DNA of 64,000 nucleotides from Mumia sp. zg.B17 (GCF_019550915.1 NZ_JAHWCI010000002.1:372001-436000), one strand, 5' to 3'; positions 34,633-45,537 are shown, counted from the first letter of the stretch. Translations and numbers: made by a program. Notes: a model not told the origin generated them from the sequence alone.

Positions 34633-35567
34633 GCGAAGCCGGCCGAAGCGACGTTGGTCGGCTCGTCGAGGAGTACCTCAGCCACCTGGGCGTCGAGCGG
34701 GGCCTCGCCGCCAACACGCTCTCCTCGTACCGCAGGGACCTGCGCCGCTACTCCGCCTATCTCCGGGAGCGGGGGATCGCGTCCCTGGACGAGATCGCGG
34801 AGGCCGACGTGACGGACTTCCTCGCCGCGCTGCGGGAGGGAGACGACGACCATCCGCCGCTCAGCGCGCCCAGCGCGGCCCGCACGCTCGTCGCGGCCCG
34901 GGGCCTTCACAAGTTCGCGCTCCGCGAGGGCGTCATCGGACGCGACGCCGCGGCGGAGGTGAAGCCACCGGCACCGCCGCGGCGACTTCCCAAGGCCCTC
35001 GCGGTCGAGGAGGTCGAGGCGTTGCTGGACGCCTCCGGATCGGCGGGCACCGCGCTGGCGACACGTGACCGGGCCCTGCTGGAGCTCCTGTACGGCACGG
35101 GTGCCCGGATCTCGGAGGCCGTCGGGCTCGACGTCGACAACCTCGATCTCGAGGCCGGTGAGGTGCTGCTGCGCGGCAAGGGCGGCAAGCAGCGCATCGT
35201 CCCGGTCGGGCGCTTCGCCCAGGAGGCCGTACGGGCTTATCTCGAAGGAGTGCGGCCGGGACTGGTGAGCGCGCGGACCCCGGGAGGAGCGATCTTCCTC
35301 AACTCCCGAGGCGGTCGGCTGTCGAGGCAGAGCGCCTGGGCGGTTCTCGCGAAGGCTGCACAACGGGCCGGCATCACCGTCGACGTCTCGCCGCACACGC
35401 TCCGCCATTCCTACGCCACCCATCTGCTGGACGGGGGCGCCGACGTCCGCGTCGTCCAGGAGCTGCTCGGGCACGCCTCGGTCACCACGACGCAGGTCTA
35501 CACGCTGGTGACCATCGACAAGCTGCGCGAGGTGTATGCCACGGCACATCCACGCGCCCTCGCGTAG
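34629..35567 (+). CDS. xerD: site-specific tyrosine recombinase XerD
   Basis: 312 residues from a GTG overlapping the ald stop. N-terminal SAM-like DNA-binding part ([20 protein letters not shown]) and C-terminal catalytic domain with all six residues: Arg160 (GTGARISE), Lys184, His256 and Arg259 (HTLRH), His282 (LGHASV) and Tyr291. Chromosomal location beside parA/scpAB and intactness mark it as the housekeeping enzyme that resolves chromosome dimers at dif, not an element integrase. Confidence 0.96.
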   Translation: MSEAGRSDVGRLVEEYLSHLGVERGLAANTLSSYRRDLRRYSAYLRERGIASLDEIAEADVTDFLAALREGDDDHPPLSAPSAARTLVAARGLHKFALREGVIGRDAAAEVKPPAPPRRLPKALAVEEVEALLDASGSAGTALATRDRALLELLYGTGARISEAVGLDVDNLDLEAGEVLLRGKGGKQRIVPVGRFAQEAVRAYLEGVRPGLVSARTPGGAIFLNSRGGRLSRQSAWAVLAKAAQRAGITVDVSPHTLRHSYATHLLDGGADVRVVQELLGHASVTTTQVYTLVTIDKLREVYATAHPRALA

Positions 35568-35653
35568 CGCCGCCGACACGCCGCGCGGCGCCAGGGTGGA
35601 GACTTGTCGACTTGGTACAGTCCAGTCAGCCACCACCACGGGATCGAGAGCGC

Positions 35654-36522
<869 letters not shown>

Positions 36523-36538
<16 letters not shown>

Positions 36539-36855
36539 AGCTGCCTGGCGCCGACGAGCTGTTCCGACCGACCACCGCCCCGGAGCACCCAGGCTCTGCT
36601 GCGTCCGCAGAGGGCGACGGGGCCGCGGACGCCGGACGCCGCGGCGGGCGGGTCAAGCACGACAGCAAGGTCACCGTCTACATGAACTCCGCGGAGCTCC
36701 TCGATCTCGAGGCGGCCCGCCTGGAGCTGCGGCGCGACCTCGGACAGACGTTGGACCGCGGACGGCTGATCCGCGAGGCGGTCGCGATGGCGCTGGCTGA
36801 GTACGCCGAGAACGGTGCCGACGGCGAGCTCGCCCGGCGACTCGGGGCGACGTGA
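36523..36855 (+). CDS. ribbon-helix-helix protein next to ParA
   Basis: 110 residues from GTG 36523, which overlaps the parA end. A basic, disordered N-terminus (MPRRVKLPGADELFRPT) precedes VKHDSKVTVYMNSAELLDLEAARLEL and RGRLIREAVAMALAEY, which looks like a CopG-type ribbon-helix-helix DNA-binding fold (strand at 48-54, helices 57-67 and 77-92). Tight coupling suggests it is the DNA adaptor of this ParA, replacing a ParB. The GTG of scpA overlaps its stop. Confidence 0.75.
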
Positions 36856-37727
36856 GCGAACCCGCTGGGTTCGTCGTGCACCTCGACGCGTACGAGGGTC
36901 CGTTCGACCTGCTGCTGCAGCTGATCGCCAAGCACAAGCTCGACATCACCGAGATCGCGCTGTCCAAGGTCACCGTCGAGTTCATCGCCCACCTCAAGGC
37001 GATGGGCCCGGACGGCGACCTCGAGCAGACGACCGAGTTCCTCCTCGTCGCCTCGACCTTGCTCGACCTCAAGGCCGCACGGCTCCTGCCGCAGGCCGAC
37101 GTCGAGGACGAGGAGGACCTGGCGCTGCTCGAGGCACGCGACCTGTTGTTCGCCCGGCTGCTCCAGTACCGCGCGTTCAAGCTGGTCGCGGCGCGGATGC
37201 AGGCGCGGCTGGCGGAGGAGTCGAAGCGGTTCCCTCGGTCGGTGGCGCTGGAGCCCCGCTTCGCCACGCTGCTGCCCGAGGTGCTGATCAGCATCGGTCC
37301 GGACGATCTTGCCCTGCTCGCCGCGAGAGCCATGCAGCCGAAGGTGCCGCAGGTTCTCTCGCTGACGCACCTGCACGCACCACAGGTCAGTGTCAGAGAG
37401 CAGGCGGTCCTGGTCGTCGAGCGGCTGCGGCGCGGCACCTCGATGACCTTCCGCGCGCTGGTGGCCGACGCCCCGGACACGTTGACCAAGGTGGCACGGT
37501 TCCTCGCGCTCCTGGAGCTGTTCCGCGAGAGCGTCGTCTCGTTCGACCAGGTCACGCCGCTCGGCGAGCTCACGATCCGGTGGACGGGCACAGAGGACGG
37601 CGAGGTCGAGGTGAGCGCGGAGTTCGACGAGTCCGACGCCGTACCCGTGGGCGCACCGGACGACGTACACGACGGGGCACGAGCCGGGGATGTCCCCGAG
37701 ACCGAGGATGCAGATGGACGACAGTGA
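36852..37727 (+). CDS. scpA: segregation and condensation protein A
   Basis: 291 residues from a GTG overlap. The start FVVHLDAYEGPFDLLLQLIAKHKLDITEI is diagnostic of ScpA kleisin, as is LVASTLLDLKAARLLP. A C-terminal winged-helix part follows, then an acidic tail. With ScpB it closes the SMC ring for chromosome compaction. Overlaps scpB. Confidence 0.96.
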   Translation: MSEPAGFVVHLDAYEGPFDLLLQLIAKHKLDITEIALSKVTVEFIAHLKAMGPDGDLEQTTEFLLVASTLLDLKAARLLPQADVEDEEDLALLEARDLLFARLLQYRAFKLVAARMQARLAEESKRFPRSVALEPRFATLLPEVLISIGPDDLALLAARAMQPKVPQVLSLTHLHAPQVSVREQAVLVVERLRRGTSMTFRALVADAPDTLTKVARFLALLELFRESVVSFDQVTPLGELTIRWTGTEDGEVEVSAEFDESDAVPVGAPDDVHDGARAGDVPETEDADGRQ

Positions 37728-38418
37728 CGCGACCGGGCCGACCGGTCCTGCCGATCAGCCGAACCCGGAGGACCCGCAGGAACCGGAGGAGCCGCCCGAG
37801 GCGTACCCGTTGCGCCCCGCGCTCGAGGCCGTCCTCATGGTCGCCGACCAGCCCCTCGACCACGTCACCCTCGCGTCGGCCGTCGGGCACCCTCCCGCCG
37901 TGGTGGAGACGGAGCTCGTCGAGCTCGCGCGCTCCTACGACGATGAGGGCCGTGGGTTCGAGCTGCGCAGGATCGCCGGCGGCTGGCGCTTCTTCACCAG
38001 GGCCGAGTACGGGGGAGCGGTCGAGCGCTTCGTGCTGGAGGGTCAGCAGGCCCGCCTGACGCAGGCGGCGCTGGAGACGATGGCCGTGGTCGCGTACCGT
38101 CAGCCGGTCTCGCGGGCGCGGGTCTCGGCGATCCGCGGCGTCAACGTCGACGGCGTCATGCGCACGCTCGTGACGCGTGGGCTGGTCGCCGAGGCCGGGA
38201 CCGACAGCGAGACCGGAGCCGTGCTCTATGCGACGACTCCGTACTTCCTCGAGCGGATGGGACTCTCCAGCCTCGACGAGCTGCCCGACCTGGCGCCGTT
38301 CCTGCCGAGCATGGAGGACATGGACGATCCCGAGGTCCTCGGCGGCGGCGCCGCACCGGTGACCCCCGAGGCGCCCGAGGGTGAAGGCGCCGAACCTGAA
38401 GGAGACGAGCATGTCTGA
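37714..38418 (+). CDS. scpB: segregation and condensation protein B
   Basis: 234 residues; ATG 37714 is chosen because GAGG lies 6 nt upstream (ATG 37708 is immediately after it). Two winged helices: LRPALEAVLMVADQPL... and LTQAALETMAVVAYRQPVSRARVSAIRGVN, the hallmark. Acidic low-complexity ends. Reads into the RluB gene by 8 bp. Confidence 0.95.
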   Translation: MDDSDATGPTGPADQPNPEDPQEPEEPPEAYPLRPALEAVLMVADQPLDHVTLASAVGHPPAVVETELVELARSYDDEGRGFELRRIAGGWRFFTRAEYGGAVERFVLEGQQARLTQAALETMAVVAYRQPVSRARVSAIRGVNVDGVMRTLVTRGLVAEAGTDSETGAVLYATTPYFLERMGLSSLDELPDLAPFLPSMEDMDDPEVLGGGAAPVTPEAPEGEGAEPEGDEHV

Positions 38419-39151
38419 GCAGCACCCCGACGGTGTCCGTCTGCAGAAGGTCCTCGCGCAGGCCGGGGTGGGCTCGCGTCGCGCCAGCGAGGACCTGATG
38501 GCCGCGGGCCGCGTCACGGTCAACGGCGAGGTCGTCACCGTGATGGGCCTGCGCGTGCACCCCGCGACCGACGTCATCCACGTCGACGGCAAACGCATCC
38601 CACCGGCGTCGGACAAGGCGTACCTCGTGCTCAACAAGCCGCGCGGCGTCGTGTCGACCATGAGCGACGAGCACGGCCGGAGCGACCTCTCGTCGTACGT
38701 CGCCGACCGACCGGAGCGGCTCTTCCACGTCGGCCGGCTCGACACCGACACCAGCGGACTGCTGCTGCTCACCAACGACGGCGAGTTCGCGAACCGGATG
38801 GCGCACCCCTCGTTCGAGATCACCAAGACCTACGTCGCCGAGGTCGAGGGCGAGGTCACCCGCGGGCTCGGGCGACGGCTGAAGGACGGGATCGAGCTCG
38901 ACGACGGACCCGTGCGCGTCGACCGGTTCGCGGTGAAGCAGACGACGGCCGACCGGAGCATCGTCGAGCTCGACATCCACCTCGGCCGCAACCGGATCGT
39001 GCGCCGCATGATGGAGGCCGTCGGCCACCCGGTCGTGAAGCTCACCCGGACGGCGTTCGGGGGGATCCACCTCGGCGGGATGAAGCCAGGGGAGCTGCGC
39101 GACCTGACGTCGGACGAGCTCGGGGTCCTGTTGGATAGCGTGAAGCTGTGA
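38411..39151 (+). CDS. RluB/RsuA-family rRNA pseudouridine synthase
   Basis: 246 residues from ATG 38411 with GAAGGAG. N-terminal S4 domain (RLQKVLAQAGVGSRRASEDLM) and catalytic domain with KPRGVVST and GRLDTDTSGLLLLTNDG (108-124, catalytic Asp111). Probably modifies 23S rRNA near 2605. Same position as Rv1711. Ends in a GTGA overlap with tyrA. Confidence 0.94.
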   Translation: MSEQHPDGVRLQKVLAQAGVGSRRASEDLMAAGRVTVNGEVVTVMGLRVHPATDVIHVDGKRIPPASDKAYLVLNKPRGVVSTMSDEHGRSDLSSYVADRPERLFHVGRLDTDTSGLLLLTNDGEFANRMAHPSFEITKTYVAEVEGEVTRGLGRRLKDGIELDDGPVRVDRFAVKQTTADRSIVELDIHLGRNRIVRRMMEAVGHPVVKLTRTAFGGIHLGGMKPGELRDLTSDELGVLLDSVKL

Positions 39152-40230
39152 CCTCCGCCCCGCAGTCCCGTGCTCTCCCGGGTCCCGTCCTCGTCGTGGG
39201 CTGCGGACTCGTAGGCACCTCGCTGGCGCTGGCGCTCACGCGGTCGGGCGCCGAGGTGCACCTGCGAGACACCAGACCGGAGCACGCGCGCACCGCCGAG
39301 ATGCTCGGCGCGGGCACGCTGGCCGCTCCCGAGAGGGTGGCGCTCGTCGTCGTCGCCGTTCCACCGGACTACGTCGCCGAGGTCGTCGCCGAGGCGCTGG
39401 GGGAGTGGCCGGACGCCGTCGTCACCGACGTCGCCAGCGTGAAGCTGCCGCCGTTGCAGGCGCTCGCGTCGGCCGGGACCGATGGCCTCGAACGCTACGT
39501 CGGGAGCCACCCGATGGCGGGCAGCGAGCGGTCCGGCCCGACGGCCGCCTCCGAGAACCTCTTCGAAGGGCGTGCCTGGGCGATCACCCCGCACGCCGCC
39601 GTCTCCGACGCCGCCATGGAGCTCGTCCGTGACCTCGGCCGTACGGCCGGGGCGACGCTCGTCGAGATGCCACCGGACGAGCACGACGTCGCCGTCGCGC
39701 GTGTCTCCCACCTGCCGCAGGTGATGTCGGTCCTGACGGCCGCGCGCCTGCACGGAGGTCCGACCGACCACCTTGCCCTGGCCGGCCAGGGTCTGCGCGA
39801 CGTGACCCGCATCGCCGGCAGCGATCCCGGCCTCTGGCGCCAGATTCTCTACGCGAACAGGCTGCCGCTGGTGGAGTTGCTGCGAGGTGTGCGCGACGAC
39901 CTTGACGAGCTCCTCGACGGCATCGAACGCCGCCAGACGATCGAGGACGTGCTCGGCCGCGGTGTCTCCGGCACCCGTCTGATCCCGGGCAAGCACGGCG
40001 AGGAGACGCCCGCCGCGCTGGCCACCGTGTTCATCCAGGTGCCCGACCAACCGGGCGAGCTCGGGCGCCTTTTCCGCGATACGGGACAATCGGGAGTGAA
40101 CATCGAGGATCTGCGTATCGACCACGACCTCGGCCGACCGGTCGGTGTCGCGGAGATCACCGTCCGCTCCGAGCGCGCCGACGAGCTCGCGGCCGCGCTC
40201 ACCGAGCGCGGTTGGACTGCCCACCTGTGA
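39148..40230 (+). CDS. tyrA: prephenate dehydrogenase
   Basis: 360 residues. NAD(P) motif VVGCGLVGTSLALAL (17-31), TDVASVK, GSHPMAGSERSGP with the catalytic His, and a C-terminal ACT-like domain (ATVFIQVPDQPGELGRLF) that may sense tyrosine. Makes 4-hydroxyphenylpyruvate for tyrosine synthesis. Placed between the pseudouridine synthase and cmk, as in many actinobacteria and firmicutes but not M. tuberculosis. Confidence 0.95.
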   Translation: MTSAPQSRALPGPVLVVGCGLVGTSLALALTRSGAEVHLRDTRPEHARTAEMLGAGTLAAPERVALVVVAVPPDYVAEVVAEALGEWPDAVVTDVASVKLPPLQALASAGTDGLERYVGSHPMAGSERSGPTAASENLFEGRAWAITPHAAVSDAAMELVRDLGRTAGATLVEMPPDEHDVAVARVSHLPQVMSVLTAARLHGGPTDHLALAGQGLRDVTRIAGSDPGLWRQILYANRLPLVELLRGVRDDLDELLDGIERRQTIEDVLGRGVSGTRLIPGKHGEETPAALATVFIQVPDQPGELGRLFRDTGQSGVNIEDLRIDHDLGRPVGVAEITVRSERADELAAALTERGWTAHL

Positions 40231-40244
40231 GGAAGGACCTCTCT

Positions 40245-40937
40245 GTGCCCCCTGTTGTCATCGCTCTCGACGGCCCGTCCGGGTCCGGCAAGTCGAGCAC
40301 GGCCCGAGGCGTCGCGACGCGGCTCGGCCTGGCCTACCTCGACACCGGGGCGATGTACCGCGCCCTGACCTGGGCGGTGCTGCAGCGGGGCGCCGACGTC
40401 GAGGATGCCGCCGCGGTCGCCGCCGCGGCCGCGGACGCGACCATCGTCTCCGGCACCGATCCGCAGGCTCCGACGATCACCGTCGACGGTGTCGACGTCT
40501 CCGGTCCGATCCGCAGCCAGGAGGTCACCGATGCCGTCAGCCAGGTGAGCCGGGTCCCGGAGGTTCGCGAACGCCTGGTCAGGCTGCAGCGCGAGACGAT
40601 CGCGGCCTCGGAGGGGATCGTCCTCGAGGGTCGAGACATCGGCACCGTCGTGGCCCCCGACGCTCCGCTCAAGGTCTTCCTCGTGGCCGACACGAACGCC
40701 CGCGCCGCTCGGCGGGCGGCCGAGCAGGGGCAGGCAGAGGCCGCTCACGTCGAGGCGACGGCTGCGTCGCTCCAACGCAGGGACGCGATCGACTCGTCTC
40801 GTACGACGTCGCCCCTCGCCAGGGCTGACGACGCGATCCAGCTCGACACCACCCATCTGACGCTCGACGAGGTCATCGACGAGGTCGTCCGCCTCGCTGC
40901 GAAGGCCGCCCCTGCTCTCGGAGGAACCACCCCATGA
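40245..40937 (+). CDS. cmk: cytidylate kinase
   Basis: 230 residues from GTG 40245 (GAGGAAGG upstream). P-loop GPSGSGKSS (10-18), [12 protein letters not shown] for CMP binding and [11 protein letters not shown] with a LID region RRAAEQGQ. Phosphorylates CMP and dCMP, completing the CTP link with pyrG. Ends in an ATGA overlap with der. Confidence 0.96.
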   Translation: MPPVVIALDGPSGSGKSSTARGVATRLGLAYLDTGAMYRALTWAVLQRGADVEDAAAVAAAAADATIVSGTDPQAPTITVDGVDVSGPIRSQEVTDAVSQVSRVPEVRERLVRLQRETIAASEGIVLEGRDIGTVVAPDAPLKVFLVADTNARAARRAAEQGQAEAAHVEATAASLQRRDAIDSSRTTSPLARADDAIQLDTTHLTLDEVIDEVVRLAAKAAPALGGTTP

Positions 40938-42283
40938 CCGATCCCGTCAACGAGTCCGACAGCGGACGGGTCCCCGTACTCGCCGTCGTCGGCCGCCCCA
41001 ACGTCGGCAAGTCGACGCTGGTCAACCGCATCCTGGGGCGACGCGAGGCCGTCGTCCAGGACGTCCCCGGCGTGACCCGCGACCGGGTCTCGTACGACGC
41101 CGAGTGGAGCGGACGCGAGTTCACCGTGGTCGACACCGGCGGCTGGGATCCCGACGCCCGAGGTCTCGCCGAGCGCATCGCGGCGCAGGCGGAGGTGGCG
41201 GTCTCCGCGGCCGACGCCGTCATGTTCGTCGTCGATGCGACCGTGGGCATCACCGATGCCGACGAGCAGGTCGTCAAGGTCCTCCGTCGTTCGGGCAAGC
41301 CCGTCGTCCTGGTCGCCAACAAGGTCGACGACGAGCGAGGAGAGCTCGAGGCGGCGACCTTGTGGAACCTGGGCCTCGGTGAGCCGTTCCCTGTCTCCGC
41401 CCTCCACGGCCGAGGCGCCGGCGACCTCCTCGACATCATCCTGGAGATCCTCCCCGACGCACCGCAGGAGACCGACGACGAGGACGAGGGACCGCACCGG
41501 GTCGCCCTGGTCGGCCGGCCCAACGCCGGCAAGTCGAGCCTCCTCAACAGGATCGCCGGCTCGGAGCGGGTGGTCGTGGACAGCGTCGCCGGCACCACCG
41601 TCGACCCGGTCGACGAGCTGGTCGAGCTCGGTGACGAGCTCTGGCGCTTCATCGACACCGCCGGCATCCGCCGCCGGGTCAAGGAGGCGTCGGGCCACGA
41701 GTACTACGCGAGCCTGCGCACCGCGACGGCCATCGAGCGGGCCGAGGTCGCCGTCGTCGTCATCGACTCGAGCGAGCCGATCTCGGAGCAGGACCTACGG
41801 ATCATCCGCCAGGTCGAGGAGGCGGGGCGCGCACTGGTCCTCGCGTTCAACAAGTGGGACCTCGTCGACGACGAGCGCCGCTACTACCTCGACCGCGAGA
41901 TGACCCGCGAGCTGGTTCAGGTCCAGTGGGCGCCCCGGGTCAACATCACGGCGCTGACGGGCTGGCACGTCGACCGCATCGTGCGCGCGCTCAACACCGC
42001 GCTCGACGGCTGGTACACCCGCGTCCCGACGGGGCTCCTCAACACCTTCCTGGGCCGTCTGGTCGCCGAGCACCCCCACCCGGTGCGCAGCGGGAAGCAG
42101 GCCAAGGTGCTTTTCGGGACCCAGGCCAGCGTGGCGCCGCCCACGTTCGTCCTCTTCACGTCGGGCAAGCTCGAGGACCAGTACATCCGGTTCATCGAGC
42201 GCCGGCTGCGTGAGGAGTTCGGGTTCGAGGGATCGCCGATCCACCTGACCCAGCGCGTACGGGAGAAGCGCAAGCGCCGCTGA
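40934..42283 (+). CDS. der: GTPase Der (EngA)
   Basis: 449 residues with two GTPase domains: GRPNVGKST (20-28) with DTGGW, and GRPNAGKSS (about 194-202) with DTAGI and NKWD. A C-terminal KH-like domain follows. Needed for 50S subunit assembly. Last gene of the conserved co-directional block. Confidence 0.97.
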   Translation: MTDPVNESDSGRVPVLAVVGRPNVGKSTLVNRILGRREAVVQDVPGVTRDRVSYDAEWSGREFTVVDTGGWDPDARGLAERIAAQAEVAVSAADAVMFVVDATVGITDADEQVVKVLRRSGKPVVLVANKVDDERGELEAATLWNLGLGEPFPVSALHGRGAGDLLDIILEILPDAPQETDDEDEGPHRVALVGRPNAGKSSLLNRIAGSERVVVDSVAGTTVDPVDELVELGDELWRFIDTAGIRRRVKEASGHEYYASLRTATAIERAEVAVVVIDSSEPISEQDLRIIRQVEEAGRALVLAFNKWDLVDDERRYYLDREMTRELVQVQWAPRVNITALTGWHVDRIVRALNTALDGWYTRVPTGLLNTFLGRLVAEHPHPVRSGKQAKVLFGTQASVAPPTFVLFTSGKLEDQYIRFIERRLREEFGFEGSPIHLTQRVREKRKRR

Positions 42284-42322
42284 CGTCAGGCGCCTCGCGT
42301 GGGATCGATCGCCTCGCGAGGC

Positions 42323-42940
42323 TCAGCCGTCGAGGAACGGCAGCACGGTGTCCAGCCATGCCTGGGGAGCCCGGGCGTGGATCAGGTGGCCGACGTCGAT
42401 GGTGACGCGGCGCGCGTCGGGGACTCGGTGCACCAGCTCGTCGATGGTGTCGTCCGGGACGTGGCTGGTGGGGCCACCGGCGAGGACGAGCGTCGGTGCC
42501 GTGACACGCGCGAGATCCTCGCGCCACGAGGGGTCCGGGCCGTCGATCTGGCGGCGGACGGCAAGGACCACGTCCCAGTCGAAGGGCAGCGGTCCGTCGG
42601 GCCGCTGAGGGGTGCTCGGGGTGCGCGGTCGTAGCGCGCCGACGTCTTCGAGGACGAGACGACGCACCCGGCTCGGATACGTCGCGGCGAGCTGGCACGC
42701 GATGGCTCCGCCGAGCGAGTGGCCGACGAGGTCGACCTGGTCGATGCCCTGCGCATCGAGCAGGTCGATGACGTCGTCACGCATCCGGTCCAACGTGTAC
42801 GGGGGCTCCCAAGGCGCGTCCCCATGTCCACGGAGGTCGATCGCGTGGACCTCGCGCCCTCGGGAGAGGGCGGGCATGAGGGCGTCCCAGCTCGCACGCG
42901 TCTCGCCCAGCGAGGGCAGCAGGACCAGCGGCGGCGCCAT
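42323..42940 (-). CDS. alpha/beta hydrolase
   Basis: 205 residues, short for the family (usually about 250-280). MAPPLVLLPSLGETRASW, DLRGHGD, nucleophile elbow GHSLGG (Ser75) and DVGHLIHARAP (His near 183) make a full triad; the lid domain is small. Converges on der and is transcribed away from the tRNA. Substrate unknown. Confidence 0.88.
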   Translation of the reverse strand: MAPPLVLLPSLGETRASWDALMPALSRGREVHAIDLRGHGDAPWEPPYTLDRMRDDVIDLLDAQGIDQVDLVGHSLGGAIACQLAATYPSRVRRLVLEDVGALRPRTPSTPQRPDGPLPFDWDVVLAVRRQIDGPDPSWREDLARVTAPTLVLAGGPTSHVPDDTIDELVHRVPDARRVTIDVGHLIHARAPQAWLDTVLPFLDG

Positions 42941-43080
42941 GAGGCGACCGTACGGCGGCTGTCAAGCAGGGTCGTCCGTCCCCGCGCTCGGCACCTCGCG
43001 CGACCTCGTAGGCAGTGTCGAACGGGTTCGGGACGGCTGCTAATGTTGCTTGTCGGGTCCAGGACGCGTTTCTGGGCCTT

Positions 43081-43158
<78 letters not shown>

Positions 43159-43159
43159 T

Positions 43160-43194
43160 TTCAGGCTCGGAGATCTGTGATCTCCGAGCCTGAA
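43160..43194 (+). terminator. perfect 16-bp hairpin after tRNA-Pro
   Basis: TTCAGGCTCGGAGATC, loop TGT, GATCTCCGAGCCTGAA. It starts 6 bp after the tRNA and just inside the element. Stem is strong; no U-run. Confidence 0.75.
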
Positions 43195-43282
43195 GCGTCT
43201 GAGATTTGATACACCCTCCAGAACCCTCCTTCCCGGAGGCTACTTCTCCCGACTCGGACGACGGGTAGCCGGAGGTAGGGGA

Positions 43283-43774
43283 GTGTGGTCCATGACGAAC
43301 CACACCGCCCCTGCTATTGCGGCTCTCACCAAGCCCACCGGCATCCTGGTGGCCGTCCGGCGTTCCAAGACCGACCAGGACGGCCACGGCCAGCTCGTCG
43401 GCGTCGCCCGCGGCCAACACCGTCAGACCGACCCCATCGGCGCCCTGGAAGCCTGGCTCAAGGTCCGCCCCCCGCAGGCCACGGCGCTCTTCACCCGGGT
43501 CTACGCATCCGGAACCGCCACCACCGAACGCATCGCCCCCCGAGCGGTCAGCAGACTCGTCCAGGACCGCGCCAACGCGGCGGGCTTCGAGGGCCTCCCC
43601 GTCACCGGGCACTCCCTTCGCGCCGGGCACGCCACCACGGCGTCGCTCAACGGCGCCCCGATCGAACGGATCGCCGCCCAGACCCGCCACCGCGACCTCA
43701 GCACGCTGCTCAACCACTACATCCGCCCCGCGAAGCGCTCGCGACCAGCACCAGCCGCGACCTCGGAACTCTGA
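43283..43774 (+). pseudogene. tyrosine integrase remnant (C-terminal half, frameshifted end)
   Basis: About 163 codons of a phage-type tyrosine recombinase catalytic domain. HSLRAGHATTA (His and Arg of HxxR), QTRHRDLSTLLNHYI (second His/Arg and Tyr nucleophile) are recognisable. The N-terminal DNA-binding half and the first catalytic Arg are absent. Near 43733 the frame breaks: the other frame reads REALATSTSRDLG, which is the expected family end, so one base is missing. Cannot be active as it stands. Position beside tRNA-Pro indicates it once moved this element. Confidence 0.8.
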
Positions 43775-44081
43775 GCCGCCTCGATCGGCGCTGACCCCCG
43801 TACAAGCGTCCAGTCATCGGCGGGATCGCGCGGATCGCGGAGATCCAGACGCGGATGGTCGCGTCCCAAAGGCGGCGTTGTGACCGTTGTTGGCGGGGGT
43901 GCTCAACGTCCTGACATGCCGATGAGCGTGCGTACGTCCTGAGATCTAAGGTGCCGGAGGAAACCGGCACCAGTTCCATGTCCGTAGGGTCCAGCGAGGC
44001 ACGTGCTCGCTCCGCCAGCAAGTCGGGGCTGTCTCGTAGCAGCGCGATGAGTTCATTCTGGCTGACGTAGCGGATGGGCAT
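43710..44081 (-). CDS. doubtful small ORF in the element
   Basis: Starts MPIRYVSQNELIALLRDSPDLLAERARASL at 44081 and overlaps the integrase end. The first 50 residues have a plausible helical composition; the rest is Arg/Ser-rich and looks like noise. No family recognised; third-position G+C is lower than in neighbours. Confidence 0.25.
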   Translation of the reverse strand: MPIRYVSQNELIALLRDSPDLLAERARASLDPTDMELVPVSSGTLDLRTYARSSACQDVEHPRQQRSQRRLWDATIRVWISAIRAIPPMTGRLYGGQRRSRRLRVPRSRLVLVASASRGGCSG

Positions 44082-44250
44082 GCGGCTCATACTGCGTTGC
44101 CTGGCCGCCGTTCAAACCCACAGTCTCTTCAACCGGCCTCCGCACACGAACGCCCTCTCGCCGCGGAATGTCCCTCGCGTCCATCGCGGAGCGGGCTCAA
44201 CTAACCAGGCATTCAACTGAGCATGTATTGCCGAACTCGTCCGCACGGGT

Positions 44251-44661
44251 ATGGCGTCTGCTGACGCCTATGCCTCTGACACCAGGCACGACAAACTCAT
44301 CATGGAGCTCCAAGGAGAGGTGAATAAGCTTCAGAAGATAGTCGAGAACCCAGCCAAGCGGATCTCCAACTCAGACAAGCCCAAGCGGATCAAAAGCCGG
44401 GAAGCCTCCCCGAGAACGGTTATGCCTTGTCGCCATTTGGCCGTACTTGCCTCGGGTATCTCGAGGATCTCGATCCCGAACAAGGTAAAGACATGGTGGA
44501 GGGCGAGGACCGCATGGCTACTGCCGAGCGAGGCGAGCACGACGACCTCGAACTCTGATCTCTCATCTAGCCATGAGTTCGCGCGGTCCTGCGATGTGCG
44601 GACGCGTCGGCCCTCAGCCAGAACGAACCTGGGCGGTCAGCCGCGCCGCGAGTTCCACTGA
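44251..44661 (+). CDS. doubtful ORF in the element, possibly frameshifted
   Basis: 136 codons with an N-terminal coiled-coil-like part (IMELQGEVNKLQKIVENP, 17-34). From about 44360 another frame of the same strand looks more coding (SPFGRTCLGYLEDLDPEQG to a stop at 44557), which suggests a break. Region has low G+C for this chromosome, as expected for acquired DNA. Overlaps the MTHFR-like gene end. Confidence 0.25.
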   Translation: MASADAYASDTRHDKLIMELQGEVNKLQKIVENPAKRISNSDKPKRIKSREASPRTVMPCRHLAVLASGISRISIPNKVKTWWRARTAWLLPSEASTTTSNSDLSSSHEFARSCDVRTRRPSARTNLGGQPRREFH

Positions 44662-45537
44662 AGCCTCGATCTCTTCGCGCCGGATCGAGACGCTTTCCAC
44701 GTTGAGGCCGAACGGAACCTCGAGTCGGCGGCAGAAGTCGGCGAGTTCAGCGGCTGTCGCTGCTGCTTGCTCCAACGAAGCGCTCAGCGGGTTCGTCGAG
44801 TGCCGCAGGTCGTTCTCGATCCAACGCGGGACGTCGACCCCGAGCCATCGAAGGAACTCGAGGGTCTTTATCGAGCCGCAGACCGAGAAGGTGAACACGA
44901 TCGGCGCTGGAGGCATCTCTCGCGACTGGCACGCATAGCGGTAGTCAGAGACCAGGTTCTTGGCGGCGTTGACGTCGTAGACGACCTGGGTGACGAAGAA
45001 GCGACAGCCCGCCTCTTGCTTCGAGATCAGCCGCAGGTGCTCGTTCTCGCGGCGACTGTGCCGCTCAGGGATCGCAACTCCCCCGAGAAGCAACCCCGGG
45101 TTGAGCTCGGCGCGCAGCGCCTGCGCCTCGGCAAGGGACACCGGCCCGGAGGCGCTGCTGGAGGCGGCGCCGACCATCACCGTCAACGTGCGGCTGGGAT
45201 CCTGCTCAGAGAGCCAGATGCGCAGACCCTCGCGCTGATACTTGCCAATCGCCCGGTAGACGATGACCGGCGTCCGCCACGACTGGAAGTGGTCGGACCG
45301 GTACTCGGAGGGGTCAACCGTCGGGCTGAAGGGGAACGGGCGCTCCGACGGGTTGCGGGAGCTCTCGTCGTCGATGTCGTACAGGACCAATCCGTCGAGA
45401 TTGAGGTGGTCCAATCGCTCGACGGTGGCGCGGGCGATCTCCGGGAACCGATCGGCGGGCGTCGACTGCCGCGGGGGCGTGATGGCAAAGAGGACGAAGT
45501 CGCCCTTGCCGGCCTCGATTCGCTTTGCGAGATCCAC
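44614..45537 (-). CDS. methylenetetrahydrofolate reductase-like protein
   Basis: 307 residues from GTG 45537. The TIM-barrel pattern of the MetF family is visible: FAITPPRQSTPADRF, RLDHLNLDGLVLYDIDDESS, a GAASSS/GPVSLAEA turn, LLLGGVAIPERHS, FVTQVVYDVNAAKNLV (FITQxxYD in MetF) and a C-terminal IKTLEFLRWLGVDVP. FAD would sit in the barrel. The N-terminus differs from true MetF and resembles the MetF-like group found in actinobacteria whose substrate is not settled. Appears intact, the only intact cargo gene of the element. Confidence 0.8.
   Translation of the reverse strand: MDLAKRIEAGKGDFVLFAITPPRQSTPADRFPEIARATVERLDHLNLDGLVLYDIDDESSRNPSERPFPFSPTVDPSEYRSDHFQSWRTPVIVYRAIGKYQREGLRIWLSEQDPSRTLTVMVGAASSSASGPVSLAEAQALRAELNPGLLLGGVAIPERHSRRENEHLRLISKQEAGCRFFVTQVVYDVNAAKNLVSDYRYACQSREMPPAPIVFTFSVCGSIKTLEFLRWLGVDVPRWIENDLRHSTNPLSASLEQAAATAAELADFCRRLEVPFGLNVESVSIRREEIEASVELAARLTAQVRSG

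Noticed and set aside
34629-35567. XerD as evidence of a mobile element
   Set aside because: Complete catalytic set, conserved place beside parA/scpAB and no att repeats; it is the housekeeping recombinase.
44331-44540. Minus-strand 69-codon frame in the element
   Set aside because: No ribosome binding site or family, and it overlaps other doubtful frames; not enough to call.
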